Source: Ectobius pallidus
Lineage: Eukaryota > Arthropoda > Insecta > Blattodea > Ectobiidae
Assembly (NCBI GenBank): GCA_964059195.1
Contig: CAXKWD010000011.1
Location: forward strand, 11,936,451 to 12,000,450
Length of the DNA: 64,000 nt
Reading direction: 5' to 3'
Shown here piece after piece: positions 45,793 through 57,044 of the stretch. The notes beneath the pieces are model-generated. The model did not search any database, was not told the DNA's origin, and saw nothing but the letters and a program-made list of their open reading frames with translations. Position 1 is the first letter of the stretch; each line of letters opens with the position of its first letter. A program made the translations under genes and the position numbers.

Positions 45793-48760
45793 ATACCCCC
45801 ATCCCCCCCCCCCCGTGGGATTTTCCGACTCACATATTTTTTTGTTGGTATTGCCATCTAGTTTCAGTTTTTAGTTGTTTGCACCTTATCAATTACAGCA
45901 TTTACCCGGAAACGCCGGAAAACTACGGAAACCAGGAGAAAACTAGTTTGTTTTAATTTTTCTTTGTTCTTTGCTCCAAATATGCCCAGGGAATTTCTGA
46001 ATCACATATTTTTTGTTGGTATTGCCATCTAGATTATGTATTTAGTTGTTTGCCCCTTATCAATTACAGCATTTACCCGGAAACCCCGGAATACAACGGA
46101 AATCCGGAGAAATGGCTTTGTTTTAATTTGACTTTGTTCTTTGCTTCTAATATGACCAGGGAATTTTTGACTCACATATTTTTTGTTGGTATTGCCATCG
46201 AATTTAAGGTTTCAGTTGTTTGCCTCTTACCAATTACAACATATCCCCGGAAAACCGGGAATACCACGTAGGCCTATATACGGAGAAAATGACAATGTTT
46301 TATTTTTTTAATCTTTGTTATTTGCTTCTAATATTCAAAGGGAATTTCTGACTCATACGATTTTTTGTTGGTATTGCCATCTAGATTAAGGTCTCAGTTG
46401 TTTGCCCATTATCAATTACAGCATATCCCCGGAAAACTCCGAAAACCACGGAAACCCGGAGAAAATGACTTTGTTTAAAGATTTTAAAATCTTAGTTTTG
46501 CTCCTAGTATTCAAAGGGCATTGGTGACTCATATGGTTTTGTGTTGGTATTGCCATCTAAATTAAGGTTTCAGTTGTTTTCCCCTTACAAATTACAGCAT
46601 TTCCCCAGAAAACTCGGAAAACCACGGAAATCCGGAGAATATTACTTTGTTTAAATTTTTTAAATCTTAGTTCTTTGCTCCTAGTATTCAAAGGGAATTG
46701 GTGACTCATATGTTTTTGTATTGGTATTGCCATCTAGATTAAGGTTTCAGTTGTTTTCCCCTTATCAATTACAGCATATCCCCGGAAAACTCCAAAAACC
46801 ACGAAAATCCGCAGAAAATGAGTTCGTTTTAATTTATTAAAAATATGTGTTCTTTGATCCTAATATTCCCAGGGAATTTCTAACTTACATATTTTTTGTT
46901 GGCATTGTCATCTAGATCAAGGTTTCAGTTGTTTGCCCGTTATCAATTACAACATATCCCCGTAAAACCCGGAAAACCACGGAAATCCACGGAATTTCTA
47001 GAACTCGGAACTTGTGAACTTGTCACTGAAACCGTTATTTCAAAGTAATTCTGCTTCAGGTGTGACCTTTGCAGGTTCAAAAGGGTGAGTATTTGGACTA
47101 AGAGATATCTGCCATAATTGTGAAGGTCACATGCACAGAAAAGGGGAATCATAACATCTAAACATGCCAAGTCAAAGTTGTTTTCTTTAGTTGCTCGCTG
47201 AAATCTCAAAATCAAAGACACTTTGTCCATAGCCTATTATCAATCCAAAATTGTTCTGTTTTACCCAATGTCCCTTCTATAACTTCAGTCAAGGAAGTTT
47301 GATAGTGACTGTAGAAGGTTTGGCAAGATAAATTATGATTCACAGATGTCAAATTAGAATATGAAGGGTGTGCTGCCAGGTTTTCAATCGCTTTCATCCC
47401 TTCAGCAACAGGATTTTTTTCAGTATTCTTTGTCATGCTGTAATTGGTAAGGGGAAAACAACTGAAACCTTAAACTATATGTCAATAGCAACAAAAAGTA
47501 TGTGATTCAGAAATTCCCTGGGAATATTAGTATCAAAGAACAAAGATTTTTAGAAAATTAAAACAAACTCATTTTCTCCGGAATTTCGTGGTTTTCGGAG
47601 ATTTCCGGAGATATGCTGTAATTGATAAGGGGAAAACAACTGATCCCTTAATCTAGATGGCATTACCAACACAAAAGCATATGAGTCACAAATTCCCTTT
47701 GAATATTAGGAGCAAAGAACTAAAATTTAAACAAATTAAAACAAAGTAATTTTCTCCGGATTTCCGTGTTTTTCAGGGTTTACGTGGATTTGCTGTAATT
47801 GATAACGGGAAAACAACTGAAACCTTAAACTAGATGGCAATACCAACAAAAAAACATATCAGTCAGAAATTCCCTGGGAATATTAGGAGCAAAGAACAAC
47901 GATTTTAAAGAAAGTTTTAAAAAGTCAATTTTGCCGGATTTCCGTGGTTTTCGGAGTTTTCTGGAGATATGCTATAATTCATAAGGGGCAAACAACTGAA
48001 ACCTTAATCTAGATGGTAATGCCAACAAAAAAAAATATGAGTCAGAAATTCTCTTCGAATATTAGGAGCAAAGAACAAAGTTTTAAAAAGAAAACATAGT
48101 CATTTTCTCCGTATATACGTGGTTTTCCGGGTTTTCCGGGGATATGCTGTAATTGGCAAGGGGCAAACAACTGAAACCTTAATCTAGGTGGCAATACCAA
48201 CACAAAAGCATATGATTCACCAATTCTCTTTGTATACCAGGACCAAAGAACAAAGATTTTCAAAAATTTAAACGAAGTCAATTTTTCCGGATTGCCGTGG
48301 TTTTCGGAGTTTTCCGGGGATATGCTGTAATTGATAAGGGGAAAACAACTGAAATCTTAATCTAGATGGTAATGCCAACAAAAAACATTTGAGTCAGAAA
48401 TTCCCTTTGAATATTAGGAGCAAAGAACAAAGATTTAAAAAATAAAACATAGTCATTTTCTCCGTATATACGTGGTTTTCCGGGTTTTCCGGGGATATGT
48501 TGTAATTTGTAAGGGGCAAACAACTGAAACCTTTAACTAGATGGCAATACGAATAAAAATGTGTGAGTCAGAAATTCCCTGGGAATATTAGGGGCAAAGA
48601 AGAATAAAAAATTTAAACAAACTCATTTTCTCCGGATTTCCGCGGTTTTCCGGATTTTCCAGGTAAATGCTGTAATTGATAAGGGGCAAACAACTAAAAT
48701 CTTAAACTAGACGACAATACCAACAAAAAAATATGCTTGTCAGAAAATCCCACGGGGGGG
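45793..48760. mobile_element. Giant palindrome with tandem-repeat arms around a transposase fragment
   Basis: The left arm (about 45793-46980) holds seven units of about 177 bp. The right arm (about 47440-48760) holds eight units of the same repeat in inverse orientation. Unit anchors (TTGTTGGTATTGCCAT or a variant) lie near 45843, 46013, 46183, 46366, 46543, 46721 and 46898, and their complements near 47478, 47656, 47831, 48012, 48185, 48364, 48539 and 48710. Each unit also has a CCGGAAAAC/CCACGGAAATCCGGAG block. The outer ends share GGGCTA and a poly-C then GTGGGATTTTC segment. The centre encodes a piece of an Academ-like protein. No clear target duplication was found. Confidence 0.85.
46943..47436 (-). 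pseudogene. Academ-like protein fragment in the palindrome centre
   Basis: Two minus-strand frames, 47212-47436 and 46943-47230, join with one frameshift near 47225. They encode G-K-T-E-Q-F-W-I-D, then KVSLILRFQRATKENNFDL, L-A-C-L-D-V-M-I-P-L-F-C-A-C-D, H-N-Y-G-R-Y-L and S-S-Q-V-P-S-S-R-N-S-V-D-F. I recognise this order as the region that lies N-terminal to the XPG-like part in proteins related to the one at 18535-20515. There the remnant W-S-D-M-A-I-E follows at the equivalent point. The frame runs into the left-arm repeat just after S-V-D-F, so the rest of the gene was lost when the arms formed. Family assignment is from memory. Confidence 0.65.
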
Positions 48761-48770
48761 AGGGTTTGCT

Positions 48771-49375
48771 ATTGATAGCCCATGGTCTATTTATCGCGCG
48801 TCTAGAAATCAAGCTGTCTTCCGAGAGCGGACCTTACGCCTGTTGAATTAATCATTGGTTGCTCATTTTATCTCAGTTTGTTCCACTGTATTTCGTTTTA
48901 TTTTATTGTTGCTTCCTCCAAACGGAGATTGTCCTAGGTCTAGGAGAATACATACCCCCCTTAAAGATTCATATACAATAATATGCTATTGTAATACATT
49001 TTCTAAAAATTGTATTTTGTCTACACAAATATTACGAACAAAATTAGCTTTGAATTCTGAAATTTTCTTCCACTCCAATTCATTAAAATTACTAGGTTAA
49101 TAAATTGAACTCCAATATTCACACAGATTATATTTGTAATACTCATATTGTAAGTGATGAAAACTGAACAGTTTCTAGTATTTCTTGACGATAACTTTCA
49201 GAACATTGATAATAATCCTTAATTGCTATTCATTTCTAGGAAGTGTTTTTCTTGTGTAAATAATACAAGAATGGAATTCAGCGAATTCAGAAATAAATTA
49301 CAGTTGGTATCGATATTAAGTAAATCCTATGTGATCAGGGTCTGAATTATATTGTCCTACGTAATGTAGGTGATA
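48771..49375. other. No recognised feature
   Basis: AT-rich spacer without a supported ORF. Confidence 0.4.
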
Positions 49376-49942
49376 TACAGAGTGTCCCAATAAAATGTAT
49401 ACACTCTTTAAATGACTTTAACACTGACAATAATTATTATAATAATACAGAAGAGTTTCAAAAATCAAAATAATGTGAACAAATGTAGAAACCAGCCAAT
49501 TATCGAAAGTGTTCAAATTGTTGGCCATTGTGGTCCATGCACAGCTGATAACGCTGACTGATTGAATCCAAAACGTTCCTAATCATTTCAATTGGTATTT
49601 CGGCACATTCTCTTTCAATGGCTGCTCTCAACTCATTGATTGTAGCTGGTTTTGTGGTGGTTCTTATGGACATCCTTAACAGTTCCTTCTTCCTCAAACT
49701 TATCTCGCAAACGAGTAATTGTGAGTCTCGTTGGTGGATCTCGTTGAAACTCCATTCTAAACCGTCTTTGCACTTCACTTATGTTCTCAGCCTTCCAGTA
49801 GCACTTTAGAATGAATTTTCTTTCCTCAAAGTTTAGTCTGACTCCAGCCATTATTTTAAGCAGTCACAACTCAAAAAAGAACAAAAAGTGTGGTTGTTAT
49901 GAACTGTGAAAGAGTGTATACATTTTATTGGGACACTCTGTA
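49376..49942 (-). mobile_element. Mariner-like (DUF4817-type HTH) deletion derivative
   Basis: Inverted ends TACAGAGTGTCCCAATAAAA and TTTTATTGGGACACTCTGTA, with TA at both edges. The minus strand starts MAGVRLNFEERKFILKCYWK and continues through T-R-L-T-I-T-R-L-R-D-K-F-E-E-E-G, a DUF4817-type helix-turn-helix. A frame change near 49660 leads to I-N-E-L-R-A-A-I-E-R-E, I-P-I-E-M-I-R-N-V and a terminal D-H-N-G-Q-Q-F-E-H-F-R, the usual C-terminal end of such transposases. The catalytic middle is deleted. 567 bp, non-autonomous. Confidence 0.9.
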
Positions 49943-50346
49943 GTTATACCAATTTTCCTGGGCAGTCGTCAATCAGAAGTCTTGAGTAATGTCTGCATAT
50001 TCCTCTATCCATAGTAATGCTTCGCGTCTGTACATTATTGTTTAAACACTGTATTCCTTTCTCTTCATTTATTTCAAGCAGTGCCTTCTTTAATGTGATG
50101 TAATTGCGCACTTCTTCAGAGTTTCAACTGGTTTTCAATGTTTGTAAAATTCCAAAGGGGTTTCCTAATAACGACAAGGTGACACTCTTAATACACTTTT
50201 GCGCAATTTCCCAGTAATATTTTACTATTCTATGTTAGGCGTTTACGAAGTTGAAAAATTATAATTTCCTCTTCTCATTACACTCACCTTTGGGTCCTCA
50301 GCTATTAACTCGGCATCACTCACGCATATGGCTGTCACGCCATCAT
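49943..50346. other. No recognised feature
   Basis: AT-rich spacer. Confidence 0.4.
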
Positions 50347-50375
50347 ACGCGTGTTAGATTTGATCTAACACGCGT
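50347..50375. repeat. Perfect short hairpin
   Basis: Arms ACGCGTGTTAGAT and ATCTAACACGCGT around a 3-nt loop. A related sequence (CACGTGTTAGG ... ATAACACGC) lies near 50985-51010. Confidence 0.85.
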
Positions 50376-50674
50376 TGTTTTTTTATAGCTATTAAGTACA
50401 ACTCAAAAGCATGGATTAAATTAGCAATACAATTTTATGCAACCATTTTAAAATTTGTAAAAGAAAATAGGCCTACTGTTATACTTTATTTTTAAAAAGC
50501 AACAGTAATAAAAATAGTGATAAATTACCTTTAAAAATAGTGATTCATTTTACATGATTCTCGCACTGTAAAAATTTGAGTTTTGTTACTATATTATTAT
50601 TATTTTATTATTTTGTTCTTATTATTAGTGATGTTTTTATTATTATTTTTATGTACTTATTATTGGTTATATTA

Positions 50675-50742
<68 letters not shown>
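50675..50742 (+). repeat. (ATT)n microsatellite
   Basis: About 23 ATT units. The ORFs over it are artefacts. Confidence 0.95.
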
Positions 50743-50744
<2 letters not shown>

Positions 50745-51317
50745 CTTTCATTATTTGAAAGTGAAAAAGAAAGATTTAGAGAATCGAAATAATATCATTC
50801 AAGAGCTTTAGCGTAAATTTACCTTTCATAGACAGGATGAAATGGTCATAATATCGACACCAAAAAATATCTACTTCACACAACTTCATGAACTTATTTG
50901 GTCTATTACTGTTGGCCATGCTGTATTGGCTGAATTACTAAATTGTAAAGACAACAGGTAGAAGAACTGTATTACGCCATCACTCACGTGTTAGGTGTAC
51001 ACATAACACGCTGCACCGCTTTGTAACACGTGCTGACACGTGTGTGATATTATGTTACAGCTGGGTTGAACACATAATAAACCACAGATGTTGTATAAGG
51101 CATTGCTGGCTAACAACTCTCTCTTGTAAGATACAACAGAGTTATTAAAAGATTTACACAATTGTTAGATCCGTTCTAACAACGTGATAATACGAATCGG
51201 ACGAACTTTGTTTTGTTGGATCCATTTATTTATTTATTTATTCCAGCACCGATAAGGTCATTCGGGCATCTCTACAACGCTACGAGTCAAAACAACTAAT
51301 ATTACAACAGTTATGAT

Positions 51318-51732
51318 TAGGGGGCGGATTTCTATGACATGTCATATTTTTCCCCTTTGCATTATTTCAGGTTTCCGACTAATTTAAACCCGATTCCAAG
51401 CATCCTGGTGAAAATGGAACTGATTTTATTGTGCATATAACTGCATATTTAGGTAATCTTTTTGGCATATTTGTGTGCATATTAAAGAAATTTTGAAGTT
51501 TCATATCATATTTTGTAAATTTTGAATTATAATGATACTTTTTGAGAATTTACAGGCATTTAAAAAAATGAACATTATATTTTAATAAAATGAATTGTAA
51601 TGAAACTTAAAAATATACACAATGTGTAAGTGGTAAAGTCATATTTTAAGTTTTATTAGTCATATTTTAATTCTTTTAGGTCATAAATGGATGCATATAT
51701 CCTATTTTTAGGTCATAGAAATCCGCCCCCTA
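51318..51732. mobile_element. hAT-type MITE
   Basis: The ends are TAGGGGGCGGATTTCTATGA and TCATAGAAATCCGCCCCCTA. A perfect 8-bp duplication, GTTATGAT, lies at 51310-51317 and 51733-51740. The interior iterates GTCATATTTT and GCATATTT. 415 bp without an ORF. Confidence 0.96.
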
Positions 51733-51740
51733 GTTATGAT

Positions 51741-52106
51741 ACATAAAAATGAGCAGTTAAATTACATATATTATTAATAAATACTATAACGATTATAATG
51801 TTACACTGACCGATTCATCTCATGAATGAGTGACCAATCCAGTATAACAATATGTGGAATTTGAAGCTTTCACGAGTGTCTATCATCTTACTTTTATCGT
51901 TTTATTTTATCACTTTCATTTTATCGCCTCTTCGTGCACTTATTTTTATGTAAACTCACAAGGGCAGAACACAGAAAAATATTAATACCTGTAGCTTCTT
52001 TAATAAAATGAAATACTCGTTGAACACAGTGATTGGGTATATGAGAAAAAGGAAATAACGAAAATAATATACAGTCTTATGTGTGGTGAAGCATTAATAA
52101 TCTCGT
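51741..52106. other. No recognised feature
   Basis: AT-rich spacer. Confidence 0.4.
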
Positions 52107-52119
52107 ATAATAATAAGTA

Positions 52120-52421
52120 AAAGTAAAGTGCACCCTATACGGGCCATGGGGGCCCAGAGGATTCTAGGAGGTTGAGGCTCCCAGATTTTAGACATTCAGA
52201 ACTTGAAGTTGGTAAGATTGTCAGCATTACGCACCGAAAGCCTTTAACCCCTGGATTGCTCCTGGTACTCATTTCTGTTTGAGGCTGAGTAGACCCCAGG
52301 CCCATAGTGACACCAGAAGAATTAGGAAAATTGAAAAACTCCAACGAGCTCATCGGTGATCGAACCCGCGACCTTCCGGTTTCTAGCGCAGCGCCTCAAC
52401 CACTACGCCATGGTGTACCTC
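52120..52421 (-). mobile_element. SINE family 1, full-length copy
   Basis: On the minus strand: head with GTAGTGGTTGAGGCGCTGCG and B-box GGGTTCGATCACC, body as in the other copies, and 3' end AGGGTGCACTTTACTTTTAC. The flanks ATAATAATAAGTA (52107-52119) and ATAATATTAAGTA (52422-52434) match at 12 of 13 positions. Confidence 0.95.
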
Positions 52422-52584
52422 ATAATATTAAGTAGGTCCACAATAATAACAATAATGACTTGATTGTGGAATAGCAAATATAATTTAAAAGAAAATATAA
52501 AAAGTACACTTTCTTGTTATTACTGGATCGAACTTCCTTGCTCGTGAATGTGTAGATAAAATCCAGACCTTTCTTTATATTACT

Positions 52585-53652
52585 TAGTTACTTACTCAAT
52601 GACAATATACAATTCCTGTGTAAGCTAAAGGAATATTATCTATTTTAACTCGATCCACTCATCCCTCGAAAATCCTACTTCCCTTAAATCTATCCTAATA
52701 TTGTCCTCCCACCTACGTCTAGCTTTTCCAAGTGGTCTCTTCCCTTCGCGTCTCCCAGTCAATATTTTTTTTAGATATGTCTTTCTTCCCCCATGCGCGC
52801 AACATGTCCAGCAAATTTAATCCGCCGTTATTTAATTATCCTTACTAAATTCGGTGAAGAGTACAAATTATGAAGCTCGTCACTATGCAGTTTTCTCTAG
52901 TATCCATTCTCATCACTCTTAGCCCCAAATATTTTCCCTAAGCACCCTGTTTTTCGAACACTCTCAGATTATGTTCTTCCCAAAGAGTAGAGGACAATGT
53001 GTTACATCCATAGGCTATAATACAACCAGTAGGATAATTGTCTTATACATTTTTATTTTTATATATCTAGACAGAAGACGAGAAAATAAAAGTTTCTGAA
53101 CTGCATAAAAACAAGCATTTCCTGATTTCAGTCGACATTTCTTCCTTATTTGTATCCGTAATAATAGATACCGTATTGGTCCCAGATATTTGAATTTTCA
53201 CCACTTGTTCGAATACTTTACCGGCTATTATAATATTTTGTAGCTCATAATTTTGACGTTTAATGACTATATACTTAGTTTTTCCTGTATTAATTTCCAA
53301 TCCAACATTCCTGCAGGCATCGAAAAGACTTTCTGTATTTCTTCCGATAGTATTAATGTCATCGCCCAACAGACAAACGCCATTTGCATAAGCTAAAATC
53401 GGGTGATTGCCATTTAATTCTAGGCCTACCTTGTTTTCCTGAACTTTCATAATGACACATTCTAAAACGAACTTAAAAAGTAAAGGCGAAGATGCGTCTC
53501 CTTCTTCAAGCCACTTTTAAAGGCGAACCTATCTTATATAAATTTCCCTACCTGACTCGGCTACAGCTTCCAGTTAGATACTTTTTGATCAGCCTAACTA
53601 ACTTTTTTGATATCCAAAACTCAATGAGGATATTGTACAATTTGTCTCGCCT
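52585..53652 (-). pseudogene. LINE fragment B: RT palm to 3' end
   Basis: The minus-strand frame 53067-53450 covers the RT palm: L-E-L-N-G-N-H-P-I-L-A-Y-A-N-G-V-C-L-L-G, where the usual YADD is changed to YANG, so the catalytic aspartates are lost, then VGLEINTGKTKYIVI. Further left, sequence equal to fragment A (7785-9513) leads to the same (TAAG)n-like 3' end near 52585. The 5' end, at a GGCGAGACAAATTGTACAAT sequence on the minus strand, is at the same position as in fragment A. Multiple stops and frameshifts are present. Confidence 0.82.
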
Positions 53653-53770
53653 TCCGTTATATTACTTATGATAATCACAGTTTAAAACAGCTCAAATTAC
53701 TAAGCCGCATTGAAAATTACCGTATAATTAAAAATTAAAAGATAACATCTAAATTACTGTATAACATATA

Positions 53771-53834
53771 TGTATGTATGTATGCATGTATGTATGTATG
53801 TATGTATGTATGTATGTATGTATGTATGTATGTA
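53771..53834 (+). repeat. (TGTA)n tract at the 3' end of a LINE fragment
   Basis: About 16 TGTA units with one TGCA. It directly adjoins the A-rich 3' end of the minus-strand LINE fragment. Confidence 0.95.
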
Positions 53835-54450
53835 TTTTTTTTTGCCCTTTATTTGCTGCATGCTCCATTACTTCTTGTAATATTACATGCATAAGTTATT
53901 TTACATACATGTTACAAATTATAATATTAATGGCAGTGTTGTTATAACATACTGATGCCTGCCAAGTGTTTAAAATGAATCAAGATCGATACTGTTTATG
54001 AATTTAACAAAGAGTGTCTTATGTTTCACAATAAGTTCATTGTTGCTGATAGGCCACTTCCCTCCCACTTTCGTTATGTCTCTTTCCAAAATCTGTCTTT
54101 GATTCTTCAATAGTTCACATCTCCACAGAAGGTGGTCCACAGTTTGAACTTCCTTATTACATACACAATTTGGGTTATCTGTAATTTTGAATCTGTAAAA
54201 ATATTCTCTGAGCTTTCCGTGCCCTGTTAGAAAAGTTGTTAATTTACCTGATAAGTTTAATTTGACAGATAATCTTTGCTTGACATTAGGGAAAAATGAC
54301 TTAGTCACCGCACCCTTTTCGGTTGTATCCCACCGTCTTTGCCACTCCCGGACACTGTCTTCAAACACTTCACCAAGCACAGCACTTCTCGGAAATAGGT
54401 TGTAGGATTCTTGTAGTTCTTGGTTGTTGGCTGCTTCTTTCGCCAGACGA
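53835..54450 (-). pseudogene. I/R1-group LINE C-terminal fragment between TGTA arrays
   Basis: The minus-strand frame (stop at 53970) encodes R-L-A-K-E-A-A, the end of an RNase H-like domain. Next come W-Q-R-R-W-D-T-T-E-K-G, TKSFFPNVKQRL and L-T-G-H-G-K-L-R-E-Y, and then a C-x-C-x8-H-x4-C cluster (C-V-C-N-K-E-V-Q-T-V-D-H-L-L-W-R-C). This order is typical of the C-terminus of insect LINEs with RNase H. About 135 bp of 3' UTR ends in an A-run. The fragment begins and ends exactly at (TGTA)n tracts. Clade by motif only. Confidence 0.82.
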
Positions 54451-54496
54451 TGTATGTATGTATGTATGTATGTATGTATGTATGTATGTATGTATG

Positions 54497-54526
<30 letters not shown>
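54451..54526 (+). repeat. (TGTA)n tract at the 5' end of a LINE fragment
   Basis: About 19 TGTA units. It abuts the first codon of the LINE fragment. Confidence 0.95.
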
Positions 54527-54527
<1 letters not shown>

Positions 54528-56054
54528 TAAATACGGTGGCACAAGTGTAACACCATGTTGTTTGGCTTGGATTTAGTGCGATTATATGTATCTTCTTTTC
54601 ATAAAATTGAATAAGTCGCAGTTCTCAATGTTGGTTGGTTATTTAACGACGTGTGTATACTGCTAGGTCTGTGCCACAGGAGTCAAGAACTTTCTAATTA
54701 TGGCAATGAAGGTGGTAGAAGTTAGGAAATGCAGCTTCATTTCGCGATTCATTATTTAGTAAAGCACAAAATAATTCAAACAGTAATTTTACAAACATTG
54801 AAACCACAACTTCCAAAAACTCCCAAAACCAAATTACTGTGATGGACTAAGTTGAACTACATTATTTTACGTAGTCAATCGAACATTCTGACACTTGAAA
54901 TTCGTAATAAAAATTATCATCGGATTTAGATATTTCTTCAGATATTCAGTGAACATATGTAGGGAGCTCTGTAGGATAGTTCCAGGGTTCATGTACGCAT
55001 AAAGCAGAACATCTTGTATTCTATTGCTGACTCAGAGAGCATTTCCCTTGCAAAATGAGAATGTTTTCCCAATTGAACCCCATTTACCTGTCTTCCTGCT
55101 CAATGCATTATTCATTATTCCTGGATGGGCATGAACATCTCAATGTCTTTTCCATTTATCCAAGTGGATGGTTTAAAAGCTTCAACTTAACTCGTCTGTT
55201 CAGAAGCTTACAATGATTTAATTTCCTCGAATTTTAAAGTGCCAAGCTATCGAAAACCCCCACTGATAGTTTTTTTTAACCTTGTTGCTAATTGAAAAAA
55301 AACTTACTCCAGTTTCATTTTTATACTGTAACTAAGATTTCTGCTCTGTCCACATGTTATCTCTTTACAGCTTCCTATCCTGCAACAAGAACCCTCGTCT
55401 GTGCTCACAGTCTTGGATTTTCTGTTATTTTGTTAATATTGATAAATATTTACTATAGTATGCTTGAAACCATCTCTATATGTATTTACGTATGATTAAT
55501 TCGACTATTCCATTCATACCACACACATTCAATTTTAACCAATAATTTTAGCAATGCCTCGGGTATCGGCCAATCACCGTAGTTTATCTTAGGAACTTGC
55601 TAGGAACACAAGGATGCGACTTTATCTGACAAAACGTCAGCTCGTTACTGGAAACATGGTGCCAGTGAACATAGTAAAAACACATCATTTTATACAACAT
55701 AACTTGTTTGGAAATTTAAATAAATGCACTGATTAAAACACATTTTCGATTCGTTGCAAGTCAGTTCATGTTCTTTTATTCTGTTCTAATGCTAGCTTAT
55801 CTGATTTACGTCAACTATTTCTCACATGCATTATTGGTAGCATTGGTTAGAGTCTGGTAACTCGAACGATTCACCGACTGTTCATTCATTTAGTATCCGT
55901 GATCTCAAAGCGGACATAAGAATATTTTCATTTTAAACAACAAAGTAAGAAAATAATTATTAACGATATATTCAGTTACGTTTTATTCATGGAATGATCT
56001 TAATAACTCGAAGTTCGTTCTCGCAAATCTCTCGATAAACTTGTAATCTCCAGT
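54527..56054. other. No recognised gene; one short dispersed repeat
   Basis: AT-rich spacer. The segment TTGGTTGGTTATTTAACGAC near 54632 looks like part of a dispersed insect repeat, but I cannot define its ends. Confidence 0.35.
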
Positions 56055-56062
56055 GTGATTAC

Positions 56063-56774
56063 TAGGGCCCGGATTTTTATGTAATATCAAAGTGCAAAAT
56101 ATGTATATAAAAATGTAGTAAATATCAGAGAAATATGTAATAAAATATGTAATAATCACAAAATATGTAGTTTAAAATTAATACATTTAATCCAATAAAT
56201 ATACGGAAATGTTTACAAAAGCTTCTATACGCTACCTTTAATTTTGACTGTGAGTGCAACTTATATGATTTACCAAATTACAGTCATAGTAAAAAAAAAA
56301 ATGCTTCAGGCATTTTTTAAAAATCTAATGCATTTAAGGTTTTGGAGAAATATGTATTGTAGCAATATGTATTTTGTCCTCGTGCCCTGAAAATTCACTT
56401 TTTGAACCCGATTTTCCCATATCAGTTAAGAGTAGGCCTACCTGTTTAGAAGACACACGATATTTATTATTTGTATGCATTGCATTATGTAAATGTAAAA
56501 GAAGATTAGCTAATTATTTTATTAGTCACTGAAAAATAAAATAAAATCATAATAAAATTTTCATTTTTTAATGATTTCATATATTTTATGTAAAAAAATG
56601 TAACACTCGTTACATAATATGTAAAATATGTAATGTTACTGTGAATATGTAAAAATATGTAAAATGAAACCAAACTCTAACCATATCAGAAATCCAAATA
56701 TCCGACATTTTTCATTTTTAGTAGTCTACAAGTAAGGGAATAGAATATGTAATTACATAAGAATCCGGGCCCTA
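56063..56774. mobile_element. hAT-type MITE (family GGGCCCGGATT), copy 2
   Basis: The ends are TAGGGCCCGGATTTTTATG and CATAAGAATCCGGGCCCTA. A perfect 8-bp duplication, GTGATTAC, lies at 56055-56062 and 56775-56782. The interior iterates AAATATGTA. 712 bp without an ORF. Confidence 0.96.
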
Positions 56775-57044
56775 GTGATTACCTATGACTATATAGCTCG
56801 TACGTCTTTCTTTAGATTTTGGCCAATAACACGTTTAAGAATGGATCTGAAATCAGCCAATCACAGACTTCATTCACTCATTATTAATTTGCTTTATCAC
56901 CACCTACAAACCTGATAAAGTCACTTCCTCTAATTAGGTCGGAGACACTGTAGGCAGTGGCTTGTGCATATATCACTATTGTCTCGGTGCATCAAAACGT
57001 TAAAATTTATTCTAATATTAAGGTGAATATTAGAATGTCCACTA

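Noticed and set aside
45793..48760. LTR retrotransposon (repeats at both ends)
   Set aside because: The end repeats are inverted, not direct. They are arrays of about 177-bp units, and no gag, protease or integrase frame is present.
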